64,000 bases of DNA from Betaproteobacteria bacterium HGW-Betaproteobacteria-3 (GTDB lineage: Bacteria; Pseudomonadota; Gammaproteobacteria; Burkholderiales; Burkholderiaceae_C), in the NCBI GenBank assembly GCA_002842205.1, contig PHCI01000023.1, positions 22,699 through 86,698 on the forward strand, written 5' to 3'. Each line of letters starts with the position of its first letter. Position 1 is the first letter of the stretch. The notes beneath the pieces were generated by a model. The model searched no databases, had not been told where the DNA came from, and was given only the letters and a program-made list of their open reading frames with translations. Below are positions 39,951 to 49,048 of this stretch, piece after piece. Made by a program: the position numbers and the translations under genes.

Positions 39951-39976
39951 GGGCCCGTACGACGGGTCCGGTTTTC
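39951..39976 (+). terminator. Hairpin with T-run between iscR and iscS
   Basis: GGGCCCGT and ACGGGTCC pair (one G-T wobble) around the loop ACG, followed by GGTTTTCTT. It has the form of a weak intrinsic terminator and lies about 45 bp after the iscR stop. It could uncouple iscR from iscSUA expression by partial termination. Confidence 0.65.
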
Positions 39977-40013
39977 TTACCATTACCCTGAACCAGCCAG
40001 CATCGAGCCAGCC

Positions 40014-41234
40014 ATGGACGTCACTCCTCATTTTCCGATCTACCTTGACTACAGCGCCACCAACCCGTGTGATCCACGCGTGGTGGATGCCATGATTCCG
40101 TGGTTGCGTGAGCACTTCGGCAACCCGGCTTCCCGCAGTCATGCGTGGGGCTGGGAAGCCGAGGCGGCCGTGGAAAAGGCCCGGGAACAGGTCGCCGCGC
40201 TGATCGGCGCCGACCCGCGCGAGATCGTCTGGACCAGCGGCGCCACCGAATCCAACAACCTGGCCCTCAAGGGGGCGGCGCATTTCTACAAGACCAAGGG
40301 CAAACACATCATCACGGTCAAGACCGAGCACAAGGCCGTGCTCGACACCTGCCGCGAACTGGAACGTCAGGGCTTTGAGGTCACCTACCTTGACGTCCAG
40401 GAAGACGGCCTGGTGAACCTTGAGGCGTTCAAGGCCGCCATCCGGCCCGACACCATCCTGGCCAGCGTCATGTTCGTGAACAACGAGATCGGTGTGATCC
40501 AGGACATCGCTGCTCTGGGCACCATTTGCCGCGAAAAAGGCATTATTTTCCACGTGGATGCGGCGCAGGCCACGGGCCGCGTGGACATTGACCTGGCCAC
40601 GTTGCCGGTCGACCTGATGAGCCTGACCAGCCACAAAACTTACGGGCCCAAGGGCATCGGCGCGCTGTTCGTTCGGCGCAAGCCACGGGTGCGCATCGAG
40701 GCGCAAATGCACGGGGGCGGCCATGAGCGCGGCATGCGCTCGGGCACCTTGCCCACGCACCAGATTGTCGGCATGGGCGAGGCCTACCGCATCGCCAGGG
40801 CCGAAATGCATGAAGAAAACCAGCGCATCCGCGCGTTGCACGACCGCATGGTGGCCGGCCTGAAGGACATCGAAGAGGTGTTCATCAACGGCCATGAAAC
40901 GCAACGTGTACCGCACAACCTGAACATGAGCTTCAACTACGTGGAAGGCGAATCGCTGATCATGGGCATCAAGGGGCTGGCGGTGTCGTCGGGGTCGGCG
41001 TGCACCTCGGCGTCGCTGGAGCCGAGCTATGTGCTGCGCGCCCTGGGCCGCAGCGACGAGCTGGCGCACAGCAGCCTGCGCATGACCATCGGCCGCTGGA
41101 CCACCGAAGAAGAAATCGATTACGCCATCTCCACCATCAAGCACAACGTGGCCAAGCTGCGCGAGTTGAGCCCGCTGTGGGAGATGTACCAGGACGGGGT
41201 GGACATTTCGTCCATCCAATGGACCGCGCATTAA
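40014..41234 (+). CDS. iscS: Cysteine desulfurase IscS
   Basis: A 406-residue PLP enzyme that takes sulfur from cysteine and hands it to IscU and other acceptors. The PLP lysine is K208 in [10 protein letters not shown] and the persulfide cysteine is C330 in [14 protein letters not shown], both within two residues of the Escherichia coli positions. It ends in the IscU-binding tail SSIQWTAH. It is the second gene of the isc operon. Confidence 0.97.
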   Translation: MDVTPHFPIYLDYSATNPCDPRVVDAMIPWLREHFGNPASRSHAWGWEAEAAVEKAREQVAALIGADPREIVWTSGATESNNLALKGAAHFYKTKGKHIITVKTEHKAVLDTCRELERQGFEVTYLDVQEDGLVNLEAFKAAIRPDTILASVMFVNNEIGVIQDIAALGTICREKGIIFHVDAAQATGRVDIDLATLPVDLMSLTSHKTYGPKGIGALFVRRKPRVRIEAQMHGGGHERGMRSGTLPTHQIVGMGEAYRIARAEMHEENQRIRALHDRMVAGLKDIEEVFINGHETQRVPHNLNMSFNYVEGESLIMGIKGLAVSSGSACTSASLEPSYVLRALGRSDELAHSSLRMTIGRWTTEEEIDYAISTIKHNVAKLRELSPLWEMYQDGVDISSIQWTAH

Positions 41235-41251
41235 ACCAAAGAGGTAAACAC

Positions 41252-41638
41252 ATGGCCTACTCAGAAAAAGTCGTTGACCACTATGAAAACCCCCGCAACG
41301 TCGGCTCCTTCGACAAGGGCGACGAATCGGTTGGCACCGGCATGGTGGGTGCACCGGCCTGCGGCGACGTGATGAAGCTGCAGATCAAGGTGAACCCCGA
41401 GACCGGCGTCATCGAAGACGCACGCTTCAAGACTTACGGCTGCGGCTCGGCCATTGCGTCGAGCTCGCTGGTAACCGAATGGGTCAAGGGCAAGACGCTG
41501 GACGAGGCGGCTGCGCTCAAGAACAGCCAGATTGCGGAAGAACTGGCGCTGCCGCCGGTCAAGATTCACTGCTCGATCCTGGCCGAAGACGCGATCAAGG
41601 CCGCAGTGGACGACTACAAAAAGAAGCACACGCACTGA
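41252..41638 (+). CDS. iscU: Fe-S cluster assembly scaffold IscU
   Basis: A 128-residue scaffold on which [2Fe-2S] clusters are built. The three cluster cysteines are in GAPACGDV, YGCGSAIASSS and HCSILAED, and the HscA-recognition LPPVKIHC motif is intact. The ATG is preceded by GAGG 17 nt after the iscS stop. Confidence 0.97.
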   Translation: MAYSEKVVDHYENPRNVGSFDKGDESVGTGMVGAPACGDVMKLQIKVNPETGVIEDARFKTYGCGSAIASSSLVTEWVKGKTLDEAAALKNSQIAEELALPPVKIHCSILAEDAIKAAVDDYKKKHTH

Positions 41639-41662
41639 CGACTGGACCCGGGATCGACTGAA

Positions 41663-41986
41663 ATGGCTGTGACCCTGACCGAAGCCGCCGCGCGGCACGT
41701 GACCCGCTACCTTGCCAAACGTGGCAAGGGCGTGGGCGTTCGCCTCGGCGTAAAGACCACTGGCTGTTCCGGCCTGGCGTACAAGCTCGAGTACGTGGAC
41801 GAACTCACGCCCGAAGACGTGGTGTTTGAAGACCACGGCATCAAGGTGTTGGTCGACCCGAAGAGCCTCGCTTATATCGAAGGCACCCAGCTCGATTTCG
41901 TGCGCGAGGGGCTGAACGAAGGCTTCAAGTTCAACAACCCCAACGAACGCGACCGCTGTGGCTGTGGCGAGTCTTTCCGGGTGTGA
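41663..41986 (+). CDS. iscA: Iron-sulfur cluster assembly protein IscA
   Basis: A 107-residue A-type carrier. The three conserved cysteines are in TTGCSGLAY and RCGCGESF. It transfers clusters or iron to [4Fe-4S] apoproteins. It overlaps hscB by GTGA, so the two are translationally coupled. Confidence 0.96.
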   Translation: MAVTLTEAAARHVTRYLAKRGKGVGVRLGVKTTGCSGLAYKLEYVDELTPEDVVFEDHGIKVLVDPKSLAYIEGTQLDFVREGLNEGFKFNNPNERDRCGCGESFRV

Positions 41987-42501
41987 ACCTCCAATCTGAC
42001 GATTTCACGCTATTCGGTCTGCCACCGCAATTTGCGCAGGACCGTGCTGCGGTCGATGCACGCTGGAAAGCGCTGCAGCGCGAGATCCATCCTGACCGTT
42101 TTGCAGCCCAGGGTGCCGCCGCACAACGCGTGGCCATGCAGTGGTCGGTCCGTGTGAACGAGGCCTACCAGCGGCTCAAGGATCCGCTCAAGCGCGCCGC
42201 CTATCTGTGCGAACTGCGCGGCGCACCCATCAACGCCGAAAACAACACCGCCATGCCACCGGCTTTCCTGATGCAGCAGATGGCTTGGCGCGAAGCACTG
42301 GACGAAGCACGCACCGACATGGAGCTTGAAACCCTGGCCCACGGCGTGAAGGCCGCGCGGCACGAAGCATTGGCGCGCTGCGCCATGTTGCTGGACGTGC
42401 AGGGCGACGCGGCCGCCGCGGCGCAGCAAGTCAGAGCCCTCATGTTCGTCGAGCGATTTGCCCGCGAGGTCGACGACCGCGTCGACCAACGGGGACAATA
42501 G
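41983..42501 (+). CDS. hscB: Co-chaperone HscB
   Basis: A 172-residue J-type co-chaperone with a GTG start overlapping the iscA stop. The J domain (about 1-75) has the HPD triad in [11 protein letters not shown], and the C-terminal helical part binds IscU. It delivers IscU to HscA and stimulates its ATPase. The length is normal for the family. Confidence 0.95.
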   Translation: MNLQSDDFTLFGLPPQFAQDRAAVDARWKALQREIHPDRFAAQGAAAQRVAMQWSVRVNEAYQRLKDPLKRAAYLCELRGAPINAENNTAMPPAFLMQQMAWREALDEARTDMELETLAHGVKAARHEALARCAMLLDVQGDAAAAAQQVRALMFVERFAREVDDRVDQRGQ

Positions 42502-42522
42502 GACCTGCAGACACACACCAAC

Positions 42523-44403
42523 ATGGCGCTATTACAGATTTCAGAACCGGGCGGCTCGCCCGACCCGCACCAGCGGCGCATCGCCGTGGGTATCGACCTG
42601 GGCACCACCCATTCACTGGTGGCTGCGGTGCGCAACGGTGTGGCCGAATGCCTGCCGGACGCCCAGGGCCGGGTGATCCTGCCTTCGGTCGTCCGCTATC
42701 TGGCCGGTGGCGGCCGACAGATCGGCTTTGACGCGCAGGCCGAACAGGCCCGCGACCCGCAAAACACGATCGCCTCGGTGAAGCGCTTCATGGGGCGTGG
42801 GCTGGCGGACATCGGCAACCGCGACAAGCTGCCCTACACCTTTGTGGGTGGCGCGCAAGGCCCTGGGGAACCTTCGGGCATGGTGCGGCTGCAGACGGCC
42901 CATGGTGAGAAATCCCCGGTGGAAATCAGTGCCGAAATCCTCGCCACGCTGCGCTACCGGGCCGAAGATACCTTCAATGACGACCTGTTTGGTGCGGTCA
43001 TCACCGTGCCCGCCTATTTTGACGAAGCACAGCGCCAGGCCACCAAGGACGCCGCGCAACTGGCCGGTCTGAATGTGCTGCGCCTGATCAGCGAGCCCAC
43101 CGCCGCGGCCATTGCCTACGGGCTGGACAACGCCAGCGAAGGCGTTTACGCGGTGTACGACCTGGGCGGCGGCACGTTTGACATTTCCATCCTGCGACTC
43201 ACCCAAGGCGTGTTCGAGGTGATGGCCACCGGTGGCGATTCGGCCCTGGGCGGTGACGACTACGACCGCGCGCTGGCCGACTGGGTGGCTGCGCAGGCCG
43301 GGTGGGCGGTGGAAAGCGCCGCCGACAAAGCCGCCCTGAAAATGGCCGCGCGCACTTGCAAAGAGGCCTTGTCTGCTTCTGAATCAGTAGCATTAAATGT
43401 CAATTTGACGGGGGCTGATGTCACTTTTAATGTAGAAAAATCAGATTTTGAAGCGGCCACGGCCGATCTGACCGCACGCACACTGCGCGCCTGCGCCAAA
43501 GCACTGCGCGACGCCCGGCTCGACAAGACCGAGGTCAGGGGCGTGGTGATGGTGGGCGGCTCCACCCGCATGCCGCACATCCAGCGCGCCTTGGGCGAGT
43601 TTTTCGGCACCGCGCCGCTGACCAACCTCAACCCCGATGAAGTCGTGGCCCTGGGCGCCGCGATCCAGGCCAACCAGCTGGCGGGCAATGCGAGTGCCGA
43701 CGATCTGCTGTTGCTGGACGTGATCCCGTTGTCACTCGGCATCGAGACCATGGGCGGTCTGGTCGAGCGCATCGTGCCGCGCAACCAGACCATCCCCACC
43801 GCCATGGCGCAGGACTTCACCACCTATAAGGACGGCCAGACTGCGCTGGCGCTGCATGTGGTGCAGGGCGAGCGCGATCTGGTGGCCGATTGCCGCAGCC
43901 TGGCGCGCTTTGAGCTGCGCGGCATCCCGCCCATGGCCGCGGGCGCCGCGCGCATCCGCGTGACTTTCACCGTGGACGCTGACGGTTTGCTCAGCGTGGC
44001 CGCGAAAGAGCAGATCTCTGGCGTCGAGGCGAACATCAACGTCAAGCCGTCCTATGGACTGACGGACGAGCAGATCGCCGCCATGCTGCAGGAGAGCTTT
44101 GCGACCGCGCAGACCGACATGCAGGCCCGTGCGCTGGCCGAGGCACGGGTGGACGCCGAGCGCATGCTCCTGGCCACGCAGTCGGCGCTGAACGCCGACG
44201 GGGCGCTGCTGTCAGCGGCCGAGCGGGCCGAGATCAATGCACTGATGGCCACGCTCAGGGCCACGATCGGCGCGAGCCATGACGCGGCGACCATCGAAGC
44301 CGCCACCACGGCGCTGGCCAAGGGCACCGAAGCCTTTGCGGCCGAGCGCATGAACCACAGCATCCAGCAGGCGTTGTCCGGCCGGAACGTGGAAACCCTC
44401 TAA
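42523..44403 (+). CDS. hscA: Fe-S assembly chaperone HscA (Hsp70 family)
   Basis: A 626-residue specialised Hsp70. It has the phosphate loop [35 protein letters not shown], the [10 protein letters not shown] loop and [14 protein letters not shown] of the ATPase domain, then a substrate-binding domain with [18 protein letters not shown] and a helical lid. It works with HscB to release the cluster from IscU. A low-GC segment at 43381-43440 carries an inverted dispersed-element copy in frame, in a surface part of the ATPase domain. Confidence 0.96.
   Translation: MALLQISEPGGSPDPHQRRIAVGIDLGTTHSLVAAVRNGVAECLPDAQGRVILPSVVRYLAGGGRQIGFDAQAEQARDPQNTIASVKRFMGRGLADIGNRDKLPYTFVGGAQGPGEPSGMVRLQTAHGEKSPVEISAEILATLRYRAEDTFNDDLFGAVITVPAYFDEAQRQATKDAAQLAGLNVLRLISEPTAAAIAYGLDNASEGVYAVYDLGGGTFDISILRLTQGVFEVMATGGDSALGGDDYDRALADWVAAQAGWAVESAADKAALKMAARTCKEALSASESVALNVNLTGADVTFNVEKSDFEAATADLTARTLRACAKALRDARLDKTEVRGVVMVGGSTRMPHIQRALGEFFGTAPLTNLNPDEVVALGAAIQANQLAGNASADDLLLLDVIPLSLGIETMGGLVERIVPRNQTIPTAMAQDFTTYKDGQTALALHVVQGERDLVADCRSLARFELRGIPPMAAGAARIRVTFTVDADGLLSVAAKEQISGVEANINVKPSYGLTDEQIAAMLQESFATAQTDMQARALAEARVDAERMLLATQSALNADGALLSAAERAEINALMATLRATIGASHDAATIEAATTALAKGTEAFAAERMNHSIQQALSGRNVETL
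43381..43440 (-). repeat. AT-rich dispersed element inside hscA
   Basis: On the minus strand the segment reads CATTAAAAGTGACATCAGCC, CCCGTCAAATTGACATTTAA, TGCTACTGATTC, matching the family core CAGCCCCCGTCAAAT. It encodes [20 protein letters not shown], and the length is close to that of other HscA proteins, so the element seems to overwrite rather than lengthen the gene. Confidence 0.6.
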
Positions 44404-44409
44404 GGCCCC

Positions 44410-44748
44410 ATGCCCACCATCAAGATCCTGCCCCATCCCGAGTACTGCCCCAAGGGCGCAGAAATTTCTGCCCCGGCCGGAACCTCGATCTGCGAAGCGC
44501 TGCTGGACCACCACATCGCAATCGAGCACGCCTGCGACATGAGTTGCGCCTGCACCACCTGCCACGTGATCGTACGCAAGGGCTTCGACTCCCTCAACGA
44601 ACTGGACGAGAACGAGGAAGACCTGCTCGACCGCGCCTGGGGCCTCGAGCCGAACTCACGCCTGAGCTGCCAGGCGATCCTGGCGCAGGACGACGTGACC
44701 GTCGAGATTCCCAAATACTCGATCAATCACGCCAAGGAAAATCATTAG
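44410..44748 (+). CDS. fdx: ISC system [2Fe-2S] ferredoxin
   Basis: A 112-residue adrenodoxin-type ferredoxin. The four ligands follow the ISC Fdx spacing: CDMSCACTTC supplies three and SRLSCQAI the fourth. It provides electrons for cluster assembly by IscS/IscU. It is the last gene of the isc operon; iscX is absent. Its stop codon overlaps the stop of the convergent FTR1 gene by four bases. Confidence 0.95.
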   Translation: MPTIKILPHPEYCPKGAEISAPAGTSICEALLDHHIAIEHACDMSCACTTCHVIVRKGFDSLNELDENEEDLLDRAWGLEPNSRLSCQAILAQDDVTVEIPKYSINHAKENH

Positions 44749-45530
44749 GGTGATGCGGGGGCGGCTGGTGACGGGCTGCCCATCCGGTCCCGCCAGTAAC
44801 CGCCCAACAGCCAGGCGGTGGGGGCCAATACCAGCAGCAGCGAGACGAACTGCGCGTAAAAGCCTTCGGTGAAGGGTTCAGTGACAAGGTGCCAGTAGGC
44901 GTTGTCGATGCCGGGAACCAGCGCACCTTCGGTGAATTCATGGAACGCCTTGAACACCAGCATCACGGCAAATGCCAGCATGAAGACGCCGGTGACGTTG
45001 AAAAACCGCGTCAGATTGCCCTGCCGCCCGAAGCGGACCCAGGCCCAGGCCACCGATGCCGCCACCCCCACCCCCAGCGCGCCACCCAGCGCCATGTGAC
45101 GCAGTTCAGCATTGCCCGCGAGCGATGCCAGCATGGCTGCCGTTTCGATGCCCTCACGACCCACCATGAAACTGGTAAAGCCAAACACGGCCCACCAGGC
45201 CTGACGCCCGTCGAGCAGCGTGGCCTGACTCAACCCCCCGGAAACCTCGGCACCCATGTGGCGGCCCATCTTGCGCATGTGGACGACGCACCAGACCACG
45301 GCCGCTGCCGCCAGCAGCGCCAGCATGCCCTCCCAGAGGGGTGACATGGCCCCCAGACGGGCAAGCAGCACACCCAGGATCACCGACCCGGTGACCGAAG
45401 CCACGAGGCCGCTGCGGACCGCGCCGACCAGTACCTCCCGGCCGGTTTTGCGCAGGTACAGCGTGGCCACGGCCACCATGAGGAAGGCTTCCAGCCCTTC
45501 GCGGAAGGTGATGAGCAGGGTTTCGTACAT
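44745..45530 (-). CDS. FTR1 family iron permease
   Basis: A 261-residue polytopic membrane protein with seven hydrophobic helices and both REGLE-type iron motifs of the FTR1/EfeU family: LITFREGLEAFLMV near the N-terminus and FMVGREGIETAAML in the middle. These glutamates bind ferric or ferrous iron during transport. The ATG at 45530 is preferred; a GTG at 45548 would add six residues. The promoter at 45565-45593 has a possible Fur site. Partner oxidases (EfeO/EfeB) are not adjacent. Confidence 0.9.
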   Translation of the reverse strand: MYETLLITFREGLEAFLMVAVATLYLRKTGREVLVGAVRSGLVASVTGSVILGVLLARLGAMSPLWEGMLALLAAAAVVWCVVHMRKMGRHMGAEVSGGLSQATLLDGRQAWWAVFGFTSFMVGREGIETAAMLASLAGNAELRHMALGGALGVGVAASVAWAWVRFGRQGNLTRFFNVTGVFMLAFAVMLVFKAFHEFTEGALVPGIDNAYWHLVTEPFTEGFYAQFVSLLLVLAPTAWLLGGYWRDRMGSPSPAAPASP

Positions 45531-45564
45531 GGCAGGCCTCACAATCACAGGTTGTTCAATCTAA

Positions 45565-45593
45565 ATGATAACAGTTTGCATTTGTATTGACAA
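45565..45593 (-). promoter_or_regulatory. FTR1 promoter with possible Fur box
   Basis: On the minus strand TTGTCA and TATCAT are spaced by 17 bp, a good sigma-70 promoter. The -10 lies in an A/T-rich dyad (AAATGCAAACTGTTATCATT) that agrees with the Fur consensus at about 11 of 19 positions. Iron repression is plausible given the gene, but the match is moderate. Confidence 0.5.
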
Positions 45594-45652
45594 CGGCTTT
45601 GAAGCGGGGCATGTCCAGCCGAGGCGATGGCTCGCGCGGCTATAGTTCATGC

Positions 45653-46369
45653 ATGCGACAAATTGTTCTGGACACCGAGACCACGGGTCTGTCGGCCGCC
45701 GCAGGCGACCGGATCATCGAAATCGGCTGCGTTGAGCTGCTTCACCGCAAGCTCACCGGCAACAACCTGCATTTTTATCTGAACCCCGAACGCGACAGCC
45801 ATGAGGACGCGCTGAAGGTGCACGGCATCAGTAACGAGTTTCTGCGTGACAAGCCGAAATTCGCCGAGGTGGTCGATGAATTTCTGGCGTATGTCCAGGG
45901 GGCCGAGATCATCATCCACAACGCCGATTTCGACGTCGGCTTCCTGAACAGGGAACTTGAGTTGCTGGGCCAGCCCGCGTTCGACGGGTTTGTGGACACG
46001 GTGACCGACACGCTCAAGATGGCCAAGGCACTGTTTCCGGGCAAACGCAACGGCCTGGATGCCCTGTGCGACCGCCTCGGGGTGGACAACTCGGGGCGCA
46101 CGCTGCACGGCGCCTTGCTGGACGCCGAATTGCTCGCCGACGTGTACATCAACCTCACGCGCGGGCAGGATGCGCTGCTGATCGACGCCGGTGCCGCCGA
46201 CACGGCTGCCGGGCCGGTCGCGCGGGTGGACTTGAGCGGCTTTGACCTGCCGGTCATCCGTGCCAGCGAACAGGAAACCGCCGCGCACGACGCGGTGCTC
46301 CAGCAACTGGACAAGGCCAGCGGCGGCAAGACCATCTGGCGGGCCGTGATGGCCGCCGGTGTGGCATAA
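45653..46369 (+). CDS. dnaQ: DNA polymerase III subunit epsilon (3'-5' exonuclease)
   Basis: A 238-residue DEDDh proofreading exonuclease. It has ExoI QIVLDTETTGL, ExoII HNADFDVGFLNREL and ExoIII HGALLDAELLADVY with the catalytic Asp/Glu/His set, and a C-terminal tail that binds the alpha subunit. The ATG has no Shine-Dalgarno sequence; TATAGT ends six nucleotides upstream, suggesting a leaderless message. tRNA-Val follows about 35 bp downstream. Confidence 0.94.
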   Translation: MRQIVLDTETTGLSAAAGDRIIEIGCVELLHRKLTGNNLHFYLNPERDSHEDALKVHGISNEFLRDKPKFAEVVDEFLAYVQGAEIIIHNADFDVGFLNRELELLGQPAFDGFVDTVTDTLKMAKALFPGKRNGLDALCDRLGVDNSGRTLHGALLDAELLADVYINLTRGQDALLIDAGAADTAAGPVARVDLSGFDLPVIRASEQETAAHDAVLQQLDKASGGKTIWRAVMAAGVA

Positions 46370-46405
46370 TCGAAGGCTTGTTGGATGGCTCCACGGCCAT
46401 CCGAA

Positions 46406-46480
46406 GGGTGATTAGCTCAGCGGTAGAGCACTGCCTTCACACGGCAGGGGTCGCAGGTTCAAACCCTGCATCACCCACCA
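46406..46480 (+). tRNA. tRNA-Val (anticodon CAC)
   Basis: A 75-nt cloverleaf with encoded CCA. The acceptor stem is GGGTGAT/ATCACCC, the D arm is AGCTCAGCGGTAGAGC, the anticodon stem CTGCC/GGCAG encloses TTCACAC with anticodon CAC at 46438-46440, and the T arm is GCAGGTTCAAACCCTGC. A CATAAT -10-like hexamer lies at 46364-46369 at the end of dnaQ. An intrinsic terminator follows 18 bp after the CCA. Confidence 0.97.
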
Positions 46481-46497
46481 ATGAATTCAACGACTCG

Positions 46498-46520
46498 CGG
46501 CGCCTTCAGGGCGCCGTTTT
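46498..46520 (+). terminator. Intrinsic terminator after tRNA-Val
   Basis: CGGCGCC and GGCGCCG form a perfect seven-base stem around TTCAG, followed by TTTT. It lies between the tRNA and the convergent HiPIP gene. Confidence 0.8.
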
Positions 46521-46538
46521 CGTTGGTGGCGCGGTGCG

Positions 46539-46853
46539 TCAGGCCTTCTTGGCCCAGGCGCTGCACCAGCCCTTGGCCGCGACCTGCTTGCCGGCAAACA
46601 ACGGGCATAGGCCACTCGCAGCGCCCGCCTTGCCCTGGTAGAGGGCGCAATTGGCGCAGTTGTCGGTGGCCGCATGCTTGGGGAATTTCGCCTTGTCGAC
46701 CTTCGTGCCATCGGCCTTGTAGCTCAAAGCGGCGGCCTGCGCGTCGGTTTCCGCGAGCATGGGGGCGGCCTGCGCCAGCGCCAGTCCGGTGCTGCCCAGG
46801 GCAGCGGTGCCAACAACGGAATGGATGACAAAGGTGCGTCGAGTGGTTTGCAT
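46539..46853 (-). CDS. High-potential iron-sulfur protein (HiPIP), periplasmic
   Basis: A 104-residue precursor. The N-terminus has a Tat-type signal (RRTFVIHSVVGTAALG, cleavage near ALAQA, residue 29), needed because the cluster is inserted in the cytoplasm. The mature part has the four HiPIP cysteines in CANCALYQGK, GLCPLFAGK and GWCSAW. HiPIPs carry electrons between the cytochrome bc1 complex and reaction centres or terminal oxidases. It is a single gene behind tRNA-Val on the other strand. Confidence 0.94.
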   Translation of the reverse strand: MQTTRRTFVIHSVVGTAALGSTGLALAQAAPMLAETDAQAAALSYKADGTKVDKAKFPKHAATDNCANCALYQGKAGAASGLCPLFAGKQVAAKGWCSAWAKKA

Positions 46854-47095
46854 GGCGTTTTTTCCTAGATGGATGAAGGGATGAACATGAGGTCAACGCG
46901 GTACGCTGGTTTGCAACGACAGGGTAAACCCGTGAAAAATACCATCTCGTTCAATTTGAGACCAGACAGTTATACATCAGGTGCAGCGCCGAGTAAAAGG
47001 CTCGGACATCCGGCCTGACATGGCGGGATCGCCGAGCGGTTCCGGGCGGCTGTCATGTTGCCGGTCGGGCCGCGGGCTTGCGTCACAATCGAGCC

Positions 47096-47962
47096 ATGGA
47101 AGCTCCTGGTCCGTTTGTTTCCGAAGTCCCCGGGTTAACGCCACTGGTGCTCGATTCTCCGCACAGTGGCACCGACTACCCCAAAGATTTTGCCCCGGCA
47201 TGCCCGCTGCCGCTGTTGCGCAGCGCCGAAGACACCCATGTGGAGAAGCTCTACGCCTTCGCCCCCGGGCTCGGGGTGGCCTGGATCGAAGCGCATTTTC
47301 CCCGCAGTTACCTCGACGCCAACCGCGACACCACCGAAATCGACACCACGCTGCTCGACGCCCCCTGGCCCGATCCGGTGGCCACCGACCCGGCGGTGCT
47401 GTCCAAGGTGCGGCTGGGCAAGGGCCTGATCTGGCGCTGCACCGACGACGGGGTGCCGATCTACAACCGCAAGCTGTCGGTGGCCGAGGTGCGCGCGCGC
47501 ATTGACCGCTGCTGGCGCCCCTATCACACTGCCGTGGGCCGGGCGATTGATGCCGCCCATGCGCGCCATGGCTACAGCATCCACCTCAATTGCCATTCGA
47601 TGCCGGCCGTGGCGTCGACCCATGCGACCGACTTTCCGGGGCTGGTTCACGCTGATTTTGTGATCGGAAACCGCGATGAGTCCACGTCCAGCGGTGCTCT
47701 TGCGCTAATGATTTGTGAACATCTGCGGGCCGCTGGCTACCGCGTCGAATACAACCACCCGTACAAGGGCGTGGAACTGGTCCGCCGCTACGGCCGGCCG
47801 GCCGATCACCGTCACAGCATCCAGCTGGAAATCAACCGCAAGCTCTACATGGACGAGGCCACGCTGGCGATGCACGACGGGTTCGGCGTGCTGCAAGGCC
47901 ACCTGCGCGCGCTCGTCACACGGCTGCTGGCGGTCGACCCGCGCCAGTTGCCCGACGCTTGA
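47096..47962 (+). CDS. N-formylglutamate amidohydrolase family protein
   Basis: A 288-residue protein of the FGase family (PF05013 type). It has LVLDSPHSGTDYPKDF near the start, a middle RSYLDANRDTTEIDT, and HLNCHSMPA with histidines that likely bind zinc. Family members hydrolyse N-formylglutamate or related acyl-amino acids. No histidine-utilisation genes are nearby, so the hutG name is not used. CACAAT ends six nucleotides before the ATG with no Shine-Dalgarno sequence, again suggesting a leaderless message. The HDAC-like gene follows after 22 bp. Confidence 0.88.
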   Translation: MEAPGPFVSEVPGLTPLVLDSPHSGTDYPKDFAPACPLPLLRSAEDTHVEKLYAFAPGLGVAWIEAHFPRSYLDANRDTTEIDTTLLDAPWPDPVATDPAVLSKVRLGKGLIWRCTDDGVPIYNRKLSVAEVRARIDRCWRPYHTAVGRAIDAAHARHGYSIHLNCHSMPAVASTHATDFPGLVHADFVIGNRDESTSSGALALMICEHLRAAGYRVEYNHPYKGVELVRRYGRPADHRHSIQLEINRKLYMDEATLAMHDGFGVLQGHLRALVTRLLAVDPRQLPDA

Positions 47963-47984
47963 AACGTCGTGTCACGGGAACCCC

Positions 47985-49028
47985 ATGATTGCGTTGTATA
48001 GCGAAGCCCATGCCGCCCACGCGCCGGCTTTCGAGATCTTCCGGGGCGAGCGTGTGCCGTGCTTTGAGACGCCGCAGCGCGCGCAGATCATCCGGGCGCA
48101 ACTCCAGGCCCGCGGTCATGCCATGGGCGCGCCCCATGTGGACAGCCGCAGTGTGCTCGCGCAGGTTCACACGGCGCGTTACCTGCGCTTTCTGGAGGGC
48201 GCATGGGCGCAGTGGCTGGCCATCGATGCGGACAACGCCGGGCGCCAGCCGTTCCCGTCGGTCTGGCCGGTGCGCACGCTGCGCAGCGACGTGGAGCCGG
48301 CCAATTTCACGGCGCGGCTCGGGCTGTATTCGATGGACAATGGCGCTCCGCTGGTCGAAGGCACCTGGCAGGCGGCCAAGGCCGGCGCCGACGCGGCCGC
48401 CAGCGCTGCGGCCTTGCTGCTGGCAGGCGAGCGCAGCGTGTTCTGCTGCACCCGCCCGCCCGGCCACCACGCCGGCGCCGATTTCATGGGCGGTTTCTGC
48501 TTTTTGAACAACGCTGCGGTGGCGGCGCAGGCCCTGCGCCAGGGCGGCGCGCAGCGGGTCGCGGTGCTGGATGTGGACTACCACCACGGCAACGGCACCC
48601 AAAGCATCTTCTACGACCGTGCGGACGTGTTGTTTGCGAGCCTGCACGGTGATCCGCGGACCGAATACCCGTTTTACCTCGGGCATACCGATGAGACGGG
48701 CGAGGGCGCGGGGCATGGCTTCAACCTGAACCTGCCACTGCCTGCAGGATCGCCGGTGCACGACTGGTTTGCGGCGCTGGACGTCGCACTGAGCCGCATC
48801 ATGGTGTTTCGGGCCGACGCGCTGGTCGTCTCGCTCGGGCTGGACGCCTTTGCGGGCGATCCGATTTCCACCTTCCAGCTGGAGGCCGCTGATTTTCTGC
48901 GCCTGGGGCAGCGTCTGGCCGCCGCCCGATTGCCGGTGATCTTTGTCCTGGAAGGCGGCTACGCCGCGGCCGAGCTGGGCGTCAACGCGGTGAACGTGCT
49001 GGACGGGTTTGAGCAGGCGTGCGCCTGA
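47985..49028 (+). CDS. Histone deacetylase-like family protein
   Basis: A 347-residue zinc hydrolase of the HDAC/acetoin utilisation/acetylpolyamine amidohydrolase superfamily. It has [20 protein letters not shown] (tandem active-site histidines), [18 protein letters not shown] (zinc Asp and His) and [13 protein letters not shown] (catalytic Tyr). The N-terminal [20 protein letters not shown] and EVPD-lid-like region resemble acetylpolyamine amidohydrolases, so a small acetylated amine is a likely substrate. It is probably cotranscribed with the preceding amidohydrolase gene. Confidence 0.87.
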   Translation: MIALYSEAHAAHAPAFEIFRGERVPCFETPQRAQIIRAQLQARGHAMGAPHVDSRSVLAQVHTARYLRFLEGAWAQWLAIDADNAGRQPFPSVWPVRTLRSDVEPANFTARLGLYSMDNGAPLVEGTWQAAKAGADAAASAAALLLAGERSVFCCTRPPGHHAGADFMGGFCFLNNAAVAAQALRQGGAQRVAVLDVDYHHGNGTQSIFYDRADVLFASLHGDPRTEYPFYLGHTDETGEGAGHGFNLNLPLPAGSPVHDWFAALDVALSRIMVFRADALVVSLGLDAFAGDPISTFQLEAADFLRLGQRLAAARLPVIFVLEGGYAAAELGVNAVNVLDGFEQACA

Positions 49029-49048
49029 AAGAACCCGGACACGACAAC

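Noticed and set aside
47715..47984. Upstream extension of the HDAC-like protein
   Set aside because: The frame is open, but it lies inside the preceding amidohydrolase gene; the family-like N-terminus begins at the ATG at 47985.
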